This document shows positions 52,071 to 60,743 of a stretch of DNA of 64,000 nt, in pieces (position 1 is the first letter of the stretch; each line of letters begins with the position of its first letter). The notes below the pieces were generated by a model. The model was given only the letters and a program-made list of their open reading frames with translations. It was not told where the DNA came from and ran no database searches. A program made the position numbers and the translations under genes. This DNA comes from Desulfovibrionales bacterium (GTDB lineage Bacteria; Desulfobacterota; QYQD01), in assembly GCA_028715605.1 (NCBI GenBank), contig JAQURM010000003.1, positions 1 to 64,000 of the forward strand, given 5' to 3'.

Positions 52071-52301
52071 CTATGCCAGCATCTTCTTGATTTCTTCAAC
52101 GCCCGGCACCTTGCCGGCCACCTTGACTACGCCATCCACGACCAGGGCCGGAGTAATCATCACCCCGTAGGACATAATCTCTCTGATATCCGCCACCTTC
52201 TCCACGGTAGCGTCGATACCGAGGTCTTTTACCGCCTGCTTCGTGGCCTCGGCGAGTTTAATACATTTGGGACAACCTGGTCCCAGTATTTGAATTTTCA
52301 T
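52071..52301 (-). CDS. Small thioredoxin/glutaredoxin-like redox protein
   Basis: A 76-aa protein: [20 protein letters not shown] with a CPKC active site, and [19 protein letters not shown] with the cis-Pro. It belongs to the small TM0996/MTH895-like family. GGAAAGGAGGTGCAACC before the ATG at 52301 decides the start. Position between the permease and acr3 suggests it supplies thiols for metalloid handling. Confidence 0.87.
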   Translation of the reverse strand: MKIQILGPGCPKCIKLAEATKQAVKDLGIDATVEKVADIREIMSYGVMITPALVVDGVVKVAGKVPGVEEIKKMLA

Positions 52302-52320
52302 GGTTGCACCTCCTTTCCAA

Positions 52321-53631
52321 TTATCCCCAGAACGTGCCAAAAACCTTGCCGGCAACCGTGGCCATAACACAGACCAGGGTAATAAAGAGTATAGTTTTTT
52401 TTGTGCCCATAACCTGGCGGATGACCAGCATGCTGGGCAGGCTTAGGGCCGGTCCGGCCAGGAGTAACGCCAGGGCCGGGCCTTTCCCCATTCCGGCGCC
52501 GAGTAAGCCTTGTAAAATTGGTACTTCAGTCAGGGTGGCAAAATACATAAAGGCCCCGGCTACACTGGCAAAGGCATTCGAGAACCAGGAGTTCCCGCCC
52601 ACACTGGTTGCTATCCACTTTTCCGGGATAAGGGCTGTATGTCCCGGGCGTCCGAGTAGAAACCCCGCAGCCAGTACGCCCAGGAAAAGAAGCGGCAGGA
52701 TCATCCCGGCATAATTCCAGGTGGACGCTCCCCACTCCCTCAGTTCCGCCGGTTTGAACCAGAGGGACAGTACCCCGACGAGTCCAAGAAGCAGGACCCC
52801 TGCGATATAAAAGCGAGCCTTATAGATGCTGGTATAAAACGAGGGGGCATAGTCCAGGGAAGAGATGTTATCCTTTGGAATAACCTGGATTGCGTCGCCG
52901 TCAATTTTCTTGAAGTGGTATTCGGTCAGCGTTTCACCAGAGAGAGCTCCCTCCAGGACAGTTCCATTATTTAAAGTAATTTTAACATCACCCGGCTTGC
53001 CCCAGTTGGCAAAGACCAAAATCCCGACCATTAGGGCAAAGTAGATAATCATTTTCCAGAGCGGCTTGCTGTCTTCTTCCTCCGGCAGCAATATGGCCGC
53101 GGTCTCCTTGGCCTTTTCCCGTTCTTCTTTCAGAAAGGCCAGGTGCATCAAAAGACCAATGATGATACTGAAACCAACGGCGCTAACAGCGCGGGCCACA
53201 CCAAGTTCTATGCCCAGCACTCGTGCGGTGAGGATGATGGCCAGCACATTAATAGCCGGCCCGGCATAGAGGAAGGCCGTGGCCGGGCCAATGCCGGCCC
53301 CGCGCGCGTAGATACCGGCAAAGAGAGGCAGTATCGTACAGGAGCAGACGGCCAGGATACCGCCGGATACCGAGGCTACGGAATAAGCCAACCACTTTTT
53401 GGCCTGGCCCCCAAAGTATTTTATAACACTGGCCTGGCTGACAAAGACAGCGATGGCCCCGGCAATGAAGAAGGCCGGAACCAGACAGAGAAGCACATGC
53501 TCCCGGGCATATTCCTGGAGCATCATAAAGGCCTCCAGGCCGGACTGCCGCACGACAGGGTGGGCAAAGGGGATGAAATATGCCGCAAGAAAAATGCCGA
53601 CCATAAGGCCGATGGCTTGCCACTGTTTCAA
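52321..53631 (-). CDS. DUF318/ArsP-type permease
   Basis: A 436-aa membrane permease. Two four-helix halves are recognisable: GGILAVCSCTILPLFAGIYA near residue 90 with the CSC motif, and VAGAFMYFATLTEVPILQGL near 360. Between them a soluble insert of about 60 residues (DVKITLNNGTVLEGALSGET) looks like a small beta domain. Members export trivalent organoarsenicals or other metals. It follows arsR and precedes two thioredoxin-like genes and acr3. Confidence 0.82.
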   Translation of the reverse strand: MKQWQAIGLMVGIFLAAYFIPFAHPVVRQSGLEAFMMLQEYAREHVLLCLVPAFFIAGAIAVFVSQASVIKYFGGQAKKWLAYSVASVSGGILAVCSCTILPLFAGIYARGAGIGPATAFLYAGPAINVLAIILTARVLGIELGVARAVSAVGFSIIIGLLMHLAFLKEEREKAKETAAILLPEEEDSKPLWKMIIYFALMVGILVFANWGKPGDVKITLNNGTVLEGALSGETLTEYHFKKIDGDAIQVIPKDNISSLDYAPSFYTSIYKARFYIAGVLLLGLVGVLSLWFKPAELREWGASTWNYAGMILPLLFLGVLAAGFLLGRPGHTALIPEKWIATSVGGNSWFSNAFASVAGAFMYFATLTEVPILQGLLGAGMGKGPALALLLAGPALSLPSMLVIRQVMGTKKTILFITLVCVMATVAGKVFGTFWG

Positions 53632-53685
53632 TTCAGGGTACCTCGCTTGATTAAGCTAATGCGGTAGATTGCTTTTTAAAAGTCT

Positions 53686-54042
53686 TTAGGAGCGCTTGGT
53701 CTTTAGCAGCTTCATATGGGCCTGGGCATTAGCTACTAATACGGACTCGATACAGTCAAAAAATTTAAGGATGCAGGGTATCCGGAGTATATAGTAAATT
53801 TGAGTTCCGTGCTTATTGTCCTGAACTATACCGGCAGTCTTCAGCACAGAGAGATGCCTGGAGACCGTCGAGACATCGACGCCGATCATTTCCGTGAGTT
53901 CATTCACGCATCGAGCTCCCCTGGATAGTTCTTCGACGATGAACAAGCGGCTGGGATGAGCCAGGGCCTTGATAATTTTCGCACGGGCTTCTAATCGGGC
54001 CTGCGTCCGTGCGCTGATTTCTCTCTTCTTTGTCGTTGACAT
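53686..54042 (-). CDS. arsR: ArsR/SmtB-family metalloregulator
   Basis: A 118-aa winged-helix repressor: AKIIKALAHPSRLFIVEEL, CVNELTEMIGVDVSTVSRHLSVLK near residues 44-68, and a C-terminal helix with two further Cys (IPCILKFFDCIESV). The recognition helix carries a Cys just before it (ARCVNEL), the place of the classic ArsR CxC-type site, so thiol-binding metalloids are likely inducers. It heads a leftward operon through acr3 and probably to the cytochrome genes. Confidence 0.9.
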   Translation of the reverse strand: MSTTKKREISARTQARLEARAKIIKALAHPSRLFIVEELSRGARCVNELTEMIGVDVSTVSRHLSVLKTAGIVQDNKHGTQIYYILRIPCILKFFDCIESVLVANAQAHMKLLKTKRS

Positions 54043-54079
54043 GGGGCTATCCTCCGAAGGCGGCTACTCTTAACATTGA

Positions 54080-54116
54080 CTATTTGGTAATATAGCCAAA
54101 TAGCCAATTATGTCAA
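54080..54116 (-). promoter_or_regulatory. arsR promoter with overlapping palindromic operator
   Basis: Read leftward: TTGACA (complement of 54111-54116), a 16-bp spacer, and TATATT (complement of 54089-54094). The inverted repeat CTATTTGG-8 nt-CCAAATAG (54080-54103) covers the -10 box. This is the layout expected for autorepression by ArsR, relieved by metalloid. Confidence 0.75.
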
Positions 54117-54213
54117 GAAAATTTTTTACTAATCTGCTGACTTTTCTGATATGATGATGCGCATTACAAGATAAATCCAGATGCGATGCCTATAGCGAAA
54201 GGAGGGATAGGGG

Positions 54214-54525
54214 ATGAAAATTCTATTTATCATTACTGCGGACGATGGAGAGACAATATATAATGCCATGAGATTGGCCAATGTGGGGGTCAAAAAGGGT
54301 GACGATGTTAGTGTGTTTATGCTCGGGAAAGGGGTACTTTTTGAAAAAAGCGGCACCGAAGAATTCAATGTCATGGAGCAAGTTAACCAGTTCCATGGAG
54401 ATTTTTACGTCTGAGGGGTTTGTATGAAATCCCACGGTCTGGAGGGATCAAGTACCTGCCCCATTGCCTGGATGGACGATCTGTACGAATTGGTTAGGGA
54501 CGCCGACAAGGTTATCACGTTTTGA
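54214..54525 (+). CDS. DsrE-like protein, selenoprotein candidate
   Basis: A 104-codon frame with an in-frame UGA at codon 67 (54412-54414). The first part, MKILFIITADDGETIYNAMR, and the second, GVCMKSHGLEGSSTCPIAWM then DDLYELVRDADKVITF, together make one complete DsrE/YchN-like protein. The family has Cys at the UGA position (as in CGTC), so this would be a U-x-x-C redox site. Stopping at the UGA would remove the conserved C-terminal third. AAAGGAGGGATAGGGG precedes the ATG. Likely role is sulfur/selenium transfer in the cytoplasm. Confidence 0.82.
54415..54448 (+). promoter_or_regulatory. Putative SECIS element after the DsrE UGA
   Basis: After the UGA, ATCCC (54429-54433) pairs with GGGAT (54444-54448), an inner C-G pair closes a GGTCT loop (54436-54440), and A and GA bulges lie between. 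The GGUCU begins 21 nt after the UGA. The loop sequence equals that of the E. coli fdhF SECIS and of the element at 38811. Confidence 0.7.
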
Positions 54526-54567
54526 GCAGATCATTATCCGAAATCACATGAATGGCATGGGGAAATT

Positions 54568-55050
54568 ATGAAAGAGATAATACTTAGGCCGATAGGTATA
54601 ATCCGTTCTCCCTTTAAAGATATCAAGGGAATGCCCATACAACCAACTGCCGCCAGAGGCACCCCCGGGACTATAAAGATGGAACCAGAGTACGTCGATG
54701 GTCTTAAAGACATAGAAGGATTTTCCCACATTATTTTAGTTTATTGTTTTCATCTCTCGGAAGGTTATTCGCTAGAGGTTAAGCCATTTATGGATGATCA
54801 TCTGCGTGGTGTATTTGCGACAAGGGCGCCCAAGCGCCCAAATCCTATAGGAATATCTGTGGTCAGACTGGTAAAAGTGGAAGGGCGGACGCTTCAAGTC
54901 GAAGATGTGGATGTTGTGGACGGCACACCACTTCTGGACATAAAACCTTATATACCAGAATTAGATGCCCAAAAAGCCGAGCGAATAGGTTGGCTTTCTG
55001 GAAAAGTGGATAAGATACACAAGATAAAGGCAGATGAAAGGTTTAGATGA
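54568..55050 (+). CDS. trmO: TrmO-like tRNA methyltransferase (TsaA/UPF0066)
   Basis: A 160-aa protein of the SAM-dependent TrmO family that N6-methylates t6A37 in tRNA-Thr. Typical are PIGIIRSPFKDIKGMPIQP, VYCFHLSEGYSLEVKPF-like and FATRAPKRPNPIGISVVRLV near residue 92, and LDIKPYIPELD near 130. In archaea and many anaerobes short forms of this length occur. AAGGTTATC...GGGGAAATT precedes the ATG. Confidence 0.82.
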   Translation: MKEIILRPIGIIRSPFKDIKGMPIQPTAARGTPGTIKMEPEYVDGLKDIEGFSHIILVYCFHLSEGYSLEVKPFMDDHLRGVFATRAPKRPNPIGISVVRLVKVEGRTLQVEDVDVVDGTPLLDIKPYIPELDAQKAERIGWLSGKVDKIHKIKADERFR

Positions 55051-55109
55051 ATATTGGCATAAATACCCACCCGGCTGATCCATGGCGATATTTTTTTAAT
55101 CTTATACTG

Positions 55110-56030
55110 TTATTGTCCAAAAATCAGCGCAATCGTTTGCTTTGCCAGGCCATACTTAGGAATAAACGCACTACCTAAAAAGTCGAAGAATTTAAATGCC
55201 CGGGTATGGTGGAATGGTACCCGACTCATTTCAGCCGCCAAACGGGACATCGACTCCAAAGAATCTCTGCGTCTGGGATCGACTTCAAGCAGTGCGGGTT
55301 CACTCGATTCGATCCCATTTTGAACAAAGCGTGACTTAACCAAATCGTAAAGATATGCTTTCTCACTTAATTCCGAAATTCCATCCTGCCTTCGTTGTAA
55401 AGAGGATAGGCTTTTTTTCTCATTTTCAATGGCCTGATCGATTGCCTGTAATCCTCTTGTGTAACAGATACTCGAAGGTTTTTCGATAATGATGGCGGAG
55501 TCCATGTCTTCCGCTTTAATAACATCTAACGACTGGCGTAACAGATCGTACTGTAGGTGAACAAAGAAGGCTACGTCTGCAATAAGCCCAAGGCGGTTGG
55601 CATAGGCGCCCTTTTTGAGCCACCCCACTCTTGACAACGCGCTGTCCAGGTTTCGCATTACATCTTTGTAAGGGTACCACAGCACCGTTTGATTGTTCTT
55701 GCGTTCCAGCGGCTGCGGTAACTCAGGTAAATTGCACGCATAGGCTTCAGCAATGAGTAAATGCGAAAGAGCGCTATAATAAGGGTCAGAAATATTTCGG
55801 GTAACGTAGCTTTCTGCTTCCTGTAGCTTCTTTTTAGTCGCACGACTGTGGGCCATGTAATCATCGAAGGTTCTGAAATGGCTGACATCCGTACCCATAA
55901 GGGTTTTTCCCTGATCGACAAGTTGGGTTATGTGATTAAGAGATTTGTTTAGTTCATGGCGGGAAGGGTTTTGGGCAATAGCTAAGGCCGGAATGGTCAG
56001 AATCAAGAGAATCAAGGCTACTCGCTTCAT
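55110..56030 (-). CDS. Exported hypothetical protein, 306 aa
   Basis: No family recognised. A short signal peptide (MKRVALILLILTIPALAIAQ) is followed by a largely helical soluble domain, possibly TPR-like (YSALSHLLIAEAYACNLPEL). The C-terminus ends with a hydrophobic stretch (FFDFLGSAFIPKYGLAKQTIALIFGQ region). It stands alone; CAGGAGATATGTGAG precedes the ATG. Two Cys are present in the mature part. Confidence 0.65.
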   Translation of the reverse strand: MKRVALILLILTIPALAIAQNPSRHELNKSLNHITQLVDQGKTLMGTDVSHFRTFDDYMAHSRATKKKLQEAESYVTRNISDPYYSALSHLLIAEAYACNLPELPQPLERKNNQTVLWYPYKDVMRNLDSALSRVGWLKKGAYANRLGLIADVAFFVHLQYDLLRQSLDVIKAEDMDSAIIIEKPSSICYTRGLQAIDQAIENEKKSLSSLQRRQDGISELSEKAYLYDLVKSRFVQNGIESSEPALLEVDPRRRDSLESMSRLAAEMSRVPFHHTRAFKFFDFLGSAFIPKYGLAKQTIALIFGQ

Positions 56031-56661
56031 CTCACATATCTCCTGTTCTCACGTTTTGATTTTTTTCTAACGGGGATCTCATGAGCTGCCGTCGCTGCGG
56101 TTCAAGTAGCGAAGCGTAGCACTAGAGCTTATCGCTGGCTTCGTGCAGGATCGGGTTAGCGGTGTTTGTCTTCGGCCTTCATTTTTTGCATTTTCAGCCG
56201 CCATTTTTCCAATGGAGCTGCATCTACTCAAAATCATATAAAAATTTGCCAAATAACACAATAAGATAAAATCTATTTAGTTTTCATCCGGAAACCCTAT
56301 ATTCCTCTCCCCTTCATCTCTTCCCGCTCCGCCACGGCGGACCGTAGGCCAGAGGGGAAGTCTTCGGATGAAAGCCGGTCTAACTCTTGTCACCGATGGA
56401 TTCGGGTATCTGACGCGTCCCGGCGTATCCCACAAAAAGACTTGCACTAATTAATAGTATTCAAATAGAATATTAAAAAGGGGGTTGGAATACTCTTGTA
56501 TCCTGTTAAACTACCACGCCTCTGGCGCATCTATGACTGAAAAGTCTTTAAGGCCAACCGAGCTGTTAACCTGGGATATACTCTCTCTTGAGATACGCCG
56601 GGGCGCGCCGGTGCCCACCTCATTCTTTCTATGCCCGAATTTAATTTAGAAGGAGATAACC
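56031..56661. other. Long intergenic region with a possible attC-like element
   Basis: About 630 bases without a supported gene. 56065-56162 runs from TTCTAACGGGGATC to GGATCGGGTTAGCGG: CTAAC/GTTAG and GATC pair, with partial matches further in. The outer boxes look like attC, but the inner stem is weak. A 38-codon frame at 56533 (MTEKSLRPTELLTW) is too short to trust. A very strong ribosome binding site AGAAGGAGATAACC ends the region. No cobalamin riboswitch boxes are recognised before cobO. Confidence 0.35.
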
Positions 56662-57192
56662 ATGGCTCTTAAACAGGGCTACATACATGTTTACACCGGT
56701 AACGGCAAGGGCAAGACAACCGCCGCCTTAGGGCTTGCCCTTCGGGCCGCCGGTCAAGGGCTGTCTGTGACTATGATTCAGTTTTTAAAAGGAGAAACTG
56801 ATATTGGCGAGATAAAGGCTGCATCTGCATTCCTGCCGAAGTTTGTTATAAGGCCAACCGGACAGAAGGGCTTTATTTTCCAGCGCGAGACTTCTACAGA
56901 AGATAAGGAACGGGCGGCAGGGGGCATGGAACTGGCCAGCAAGATTGTCCATGAGGGATCAACCGATGTATTGATATTGGATGAGGTAAATGTGGCGGTA
57001 ACCCTCGGCCTTGTGCCCGAGGAGTGGCTTATTTCAGTAATGGAGAACAAGCCCTCGGACATGGAGCTTGTGTTGACCGGCCGGAACGCCTCCCCTCGCA
57101 TTATTGCGTGCGCAGATCTGGTTACAGAGATGCGGGAGATAAAACACTATTTTAAAAAGGGGGTTAAGGCGCGGGAAGGCATTGAAAAATGA
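56662..57192 (+). CDS. cobO: Cob(I)alamin adenosyltransferase (CobO/BtuR type)
   Basis: A 176-aa P-loop enzyme that attaches the 5'-deoxyadenosyl group to cobalamin. The N-terminal GYIHVYTGNGKGKTTAALGLA is the diagnostic ATP site, with VLILDEVNVAVTLGL near residue 108. Length is standard for CobO. It is the only corrinoid gene in the window. Confidence 0.92.
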   Translation: MALKQGYIHVYTGNGKGKTTAALGLALRAAGQGLSVTMIQFLKGETDIGEIKAASAFLPKFVIRPTGQKGFIFQRETSTEDKERAAGGMELASKIVHEGSTDVLILDEVNVAVTLGLVPEEWLISVMENKPSDMELVLTGRNASPRIIACADLVTEMREIKHYFKKGVKAREGIEK

Positions 57193-57249
57193 TGCCGTCC
57201 CATAGGATCGCGACCTTGGGAGCCTTGGATTCGCGGGCGAAGCGCCTGG

Positions 57250-58680
57250 CTATCCTTTAACACAGGCCAACGGTTTAACCATAGCTACCTTTTTTGCCAA
57301 TCCGGCCTGGTGAGCGGCGTTCACGACCTCCACTACATCCTTATAAGCGCCCGGCGCTTCTTCTGCCACGCCTCGATAGGAACGGGTCCGGATTATGATT
57401 CCTTTAGCAGATAAATCCTTTATAATTTTGTCACCACGCCAGGTCTTGGTAGCTCGCTTGCGGCTCATGCTACGACCTGCACCGTGGCAGGCCGACCCAA
57501 AGGCCTGCTCTGTGCCGAATTCTGTGCCTACCAGAATGAAGGAGCAGGTGCCCATGGTCCCGCCAATAAAGACCGGCTGACCAATTGATCGGAAGCGCGC
57601 CGGTATTTCCGGTCTTCCCGGACCAAAGGCCCGGGTTGATCCCTTGCGGTGGACATAAAGCCGGCGTTTTTTGCCATCCACAACATGCTCTTCGACCTTG
57701 CAGGTGTTATGACTGACGTCAAATAACATTTTTAAGTTAGCCTGAGGGATAATTTCGGCTACGGCCTCGCGGGTCAGATGACTTATAACCTGGCGGTTGG
57801 CCAGGGCGCAGTTTATTCCCGCGCCAACTGCCCCGAAATAGCGTTTGCCTTCCGGCGAGTTGATCGGCGCGCAGACCAGTTCTCTTTCACGGATGGGAAT
57901 ATTATATTTTTTAGATGCCTGGGCCAAACTAACCAGATAATCCGTGCCTATCTGATGCCCCAAGGCCCTGGAGCCGCAATGGATAGCGATAACAATATCA
58001 TCCTTTTTAATGCCCAGGGCTTCGGCGGCTTTAGCATCATAGATCTCGAATACATGTTGTATTTCCAGATAGTGGTTCCCTGACCCCAGGGTTCCCACTT
58101 CTCTGAATTGTCTTTTTTTGGCCAGGTCAGAGACCTGGGCCGGATCCGCCCAGGCAACATAACCGCCTTCTTCTATGCATTTCAGGTCTTCCGGGAGTCC
58201 GTAACCCCTATCTAACGCCCACTTTGCTCCGCCGGCCAGGACGTCATCGATTTGGGCCGGGGTGAGCCTTATCTTACCCTCTGAGCCAACGCCGGCGGGA
58301 ACTACCTGAAAGATTTTATCGATCAACCTTTCCAGAGAGGGCATGATCTCATCTTTGATAAGGCCGGTGGTTAACGTGCGCACTCCACAGGAGATATCAA
58401 AGCCCACGCCGCCGGCCGAAATAATGCCGCCTTCTTCCGGATCAAAGGCGGCCACTCCGCCTATGGGAAAGCCATAACCCCAATGCGCATCAGGCATGGC
58501 AATGGAGGCGTGGACAATACCGGGCAAACAAGCTACGTTCGTAACTTGCTCGCGGACCTTTTCATCCATTTCTTCAACTAATGCTTGGCTGGCGAAGATG
58601 AGCCCGCGGACGCGCATCTCACCCAGTGGCGGGAGTTCCCAGAGAAAGTCATTAATTTTCTTTAATGATTTGATCTCCAT
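57250..58680 (-). CDS. rtcB: RtcB RNA ligase
   Basis: About 476 aa, the Mn/GTP-dependent ligase joining 2',3'-cyclic phosphate or 3'-phosphate ends to 5'-OH. Metal-site pieces are seen: GVGFDISCGVRTL near residue 90, GSGNHYLEIQ near 200 and AIHCGSRALGHQIG near 235; the guanylylation-site region is SACHGAGRSMSR near 400. The ATG at 58680 lies 10 nt after the archease stop, with GAGGTAAGGGAC upstream. Confidence 0.93.
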   Translation of the reverse strand: MEIKSLKKINDFLWELPPLGEMRVRGLIFASQALVEEMDEKVREQVTNVACLPGIVHASIAMPDAHWGYGFPIGGVAAFDPEEGGIISAGGVGFDISCGVRTLTTGLIKDEIMPSLERLIDKIFQVVPAGVGSEGKIRLTPAQIDDVLAGGAKWALDRGYGLPEDLKCIEEGGYVAWADPAQVSDLAKKRQFREVGTLGSGNHYLEIQHVFEIYDAKAAEALGIKKDDIVIAIHCGSRALGHQIGTDYLVSLAQASKKYNIPIRERELVCAPINSPEGKRYFGAVGAGINCALANRQVISHLTREAVAEIIPQANLKMLFDVSHNTCKVEEHVVDGKKRRLYVHRKGSTRAFGPGRPEIPARFRSIGQPVFIGGTMGTCSFILVGTEFGTEQAFGSACHGAGRSMSRKRATKTWRGDKIIKDLSAKGIIIRTRSYRGVAEEAPGAYKDVVEVVNAAHQAGLAKKVAMVKPLACVKG

Positions 58681-58690
58681 GTCCCTTACC

Positions 58691-59107
58691 TCATACATCA
58701 ACTACGCATTGGGCCACAAAGTGGCCGGCTTCTTGAAATACCCTGAGCATAGTAAATGTGGCTCCTTTAACCTCTACGCCTAAGTCGTGTTTCTGGGGGC
58801 TTATAGATTCGCCGCGGGCGGTGGCGGTTAAATTCTTGTCCTTTATTGTGACGCTAAATTCACAAAGGACCATTTTTTCTATATCTGCCAGGGCTATTAA
58901 TTGATTTAACCAGACCATAAAGAGGGTTTCTATATCCGGCGCCGTGCACTCCACCCGGATTTCTTTCTGCGGTTCAATTGTGGACAGGTCGGCCATCAGC
59001 GCAAAAAGGGCTTTTGCCCCGTTGGCAAAGGCCTCTTCCAGCGTCCGGCCTTTCCCACGAATGCCAACATCTGCTCCATGCTCAAATGTTTCATAGCAGG
59101 GCTTCAT
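58691..59107 (-). CDS. Archease (RtcB cofactor)
   Basis: A 138-aa protein of the archease family, which helps RtcB turn over with GTP. Typical are EHGADVGIRGKGRTLEEAFANGA near residue 8 and DLGVEVKGATFTM near 108. Directly upstream of rtcB, a common operon. The metal-binding Asp and the C-terminal Val-Asp-Val end are present. Confidence 0.88.
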   Translation of the reverse strand: MKPCYETFEHGADVGIRGKGRTLEEAFANGAKALFALMADLSTIEPQKEIRVECTAPDIETLFMVWLNQLIALADIEKMVLCEFSVTIKDKNLTATARGESISPQKHDLGVEVKGATFTMLRVFQEAGHFVAQCVVDV

Positions 59108-59465
59108 ATTTATATCTTATTTGTTATCCCGGTCGTTGTCAAAAGAATCTCACGGCCATATTAAATGGCTGAATCTATCGCAAAGGTTTCACGCTTACGG
59201 CGCATCTTCGAGACGCGACGTCCTGTCTGGACTACCGGATCGCAGGGGTGCGCGCCGGGTTGCCGGTTTCGCAAAAACTTCTTGCCCCTCTTTTAAAAAA
59301 AGTGTATGTGATACAATTTTCCGCCTTTGTAAAAAGTATCCTTTCAAAACAGGCCCCAAATACAGGGTTGCACGCCAGGGGGAAAGCGCTTATAACCGTT
59401 TCTTTCTTCGCCTGTTGGTTGTGCTACCGCCTTAAGTTCGGGATTTCCAAAACAGGAGAATAACT
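59108..59465. other. Intergenic region before rdgC
   Basis: About 360 bases between divergent genes. I see no gene, no clear repeat of the other families and no convincing -35/-10 pair. ACAGGAGAATAACT just before 59466 is the ribosome binding site of the next gene. Confidence 0.4.
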
Positions 59466-60635
59466 ATGGGTATTCTTTCCAATACGGTGAGCTTTTGTCA
59501 GTATCAGGTCTCAGGTGAGTTCCCTGACAAAGACCTTTACGAATGGGCCGCCGACCGCCTGGCCCAGAATGCTTTTCGTGCCATCGACCAGACAGCCGAA
59601 GAACTTTCCTTCGGCTGGGTTCACTTCGATGATTTCTCAAACAGCAGTTTCACCACGCCGCACGCCTTTTGGCGGGATCATTATCTGGCCTTTACGCTTC
59701 GCCGGGACCAACGCCGCGTGCCAGCCGTTTTGCTGAAGGCCTATCAGGAAAAGGCCGAAAATGATTATCTCGCCTCTAATCCTGGTCTGAAATGGGTTCC
59801 GAAGGATAAGCGGCATGACCTGCGCAATGCGGTGCGTAGCGCTCTGCTCAACAAGACTCTGCCGCTACCCGCCATGTATGACGCGGTCTGGGATACCAGG
59901 ACCGGAGTGGTGACGTTCAGCAGCCTGACTCCTAAAATCCAGGAACTGTTCGAGCACCTTTTCGAGAGGACCTTCCAGATGGGCCTGGTAGCAATTCACC
60001 CGTTTGCACGTGCGGAAAGGGTGTCGGATAAGAGCCTCCGACCAGCCCTGCAAAAGGCCAATTGTGCCCATACAGACGCAGTAGCGGACCTCATCAAGGG
60101 CAACCGGTGGCTGGGCCTGGATTTCTTGCTATGGCTGATTTACCAGACAACGAATGGTTCCTCGGAGTACACGGTAAGCCGGTCCGGTCTAGCTCCCCAG
60201 GGCGCGCCGTTCGTTGCCTACCTCAATGACCGCTTCGTCCTCCTTGGAGGAGGCGACAAAGGGGCACAGAAAATCACTGTGGCCGGGTGCCAGGATAATT
60301 TCAAGGAGACCCTCACCGCCTTGCAAAATGGCAAAGAGATTACAGAAGCGACCCTTTACCTGGAAAAGGAGGAACATGTATGGAGGATGACCCTGAAAGG
60401 GGAGACGTTCCACTTCGCCTCGTTCAAGTGCCCTTCGGTAAAACTGGAAAGGGACGAACTTACCGACGAATCAAGCGAGCGGGAAGCGGTTTTCTATGAA
60501 CGAATGCACGTTCTAGAGGGAGGATTGCAGCTTTTTGACAGTCTCTACAACGATTTTCTCAACAAACGGCTGAGTCAAGAATGGGAGGAGAGAACCATGG
60601 CCATCCGGGAATGGTTATTCTCAGGAGCAACTTAA
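59466..60635 (+). CDS. rdgC: RdgC-like recombination-associated protein
   Basis: A 389-aa protein with the layout of the RdgC family of ring-shaped DNA-binding proteins that limit RecA action. It begins MGILSNTVSFCQYQVSGEFP, with SFGWVHFDDFSNSSFTTP near residue 48 and VPKDKRHDLRNAVRSALL near 117. It is somewhat longer than E. coli RdgC (about 300 aa). A strong terminator follows. Confidence 0.75.
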   Translation: MGILSNTVSFCQYQVSGEFPDKDLYEWAADRLAQNAFRAIDQTAEELSFGWVHFDDFSNSSFTTPHAFWRDHYLAFTLRRDQRRVPAVLLKAYQEKAENDYLASNPGLKWVPKDKRHDLRNAVRSALLNKTLPLPAMYDAVWDTRTGVVTFSSLTPKIQELFEHLFERTFQMGLVAIHPFARAERVSDKSLRPALQKANCAHTDAVADLIKGNRWLGLDFLLWLIYQTTNGSSEYTVSRSGLAPQGAPFVAYLNDRFVLLGGGDKGAQKITVAGCQDNFKETLTALQNGKEITEATLYLEKEEHVWRMTLKGETFHFASFKCPSVKLERDELTDESSEREAVFYERMHVLEGGLQLFDSLYNDFLNKRLSQEWEERTMAIREWLFSGAT

Positions 60636-60673
60636 ATACTGCCTGGACAGATAGCCGAAAATAAGAGGATTAA

Positions 60674-60717
60674 AAATAAAGACCCCCGGGCATGTTCCAC
60701 GACCGGGGGTCTTTATT
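60674..60717. terminator. Strong bidirectional terminator
   Basis: AAAGACCCCCGG (60678-60689) and CCGGGGGTCTTT (60703-60714) form a perfect 12-bp stem with a 13-base loop, flanked by A-rich left and T-containing right sides. It lies between the convergent rdgC and actin-like genes and can stop both. Confidence 0.9.
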
Positions 60718-60743
60718 CAGAAAAAGATATAACGAATATCTAA

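Noticed and set aside
53066-53667. Plus-strand frames across the permease gene
   Set aside because: They are antisense to a membrane permease with conserved CSC motif and proper helices; no ribosome binding site.
56533-56649. 38-codon frame MTEKSLRPTELLTW before cobO
   Set aside because: Too short, no ribosome binding site and no recognised family; the strong Shine-Dalgarno that follows belongs to cobO.
56280-56661. Cobalamin riboswitch upstream of cobO
   Set aside because: I looked for the B12-box-like and flanking conserved segments and did not find them. A covariance search could still detect a divergent one.
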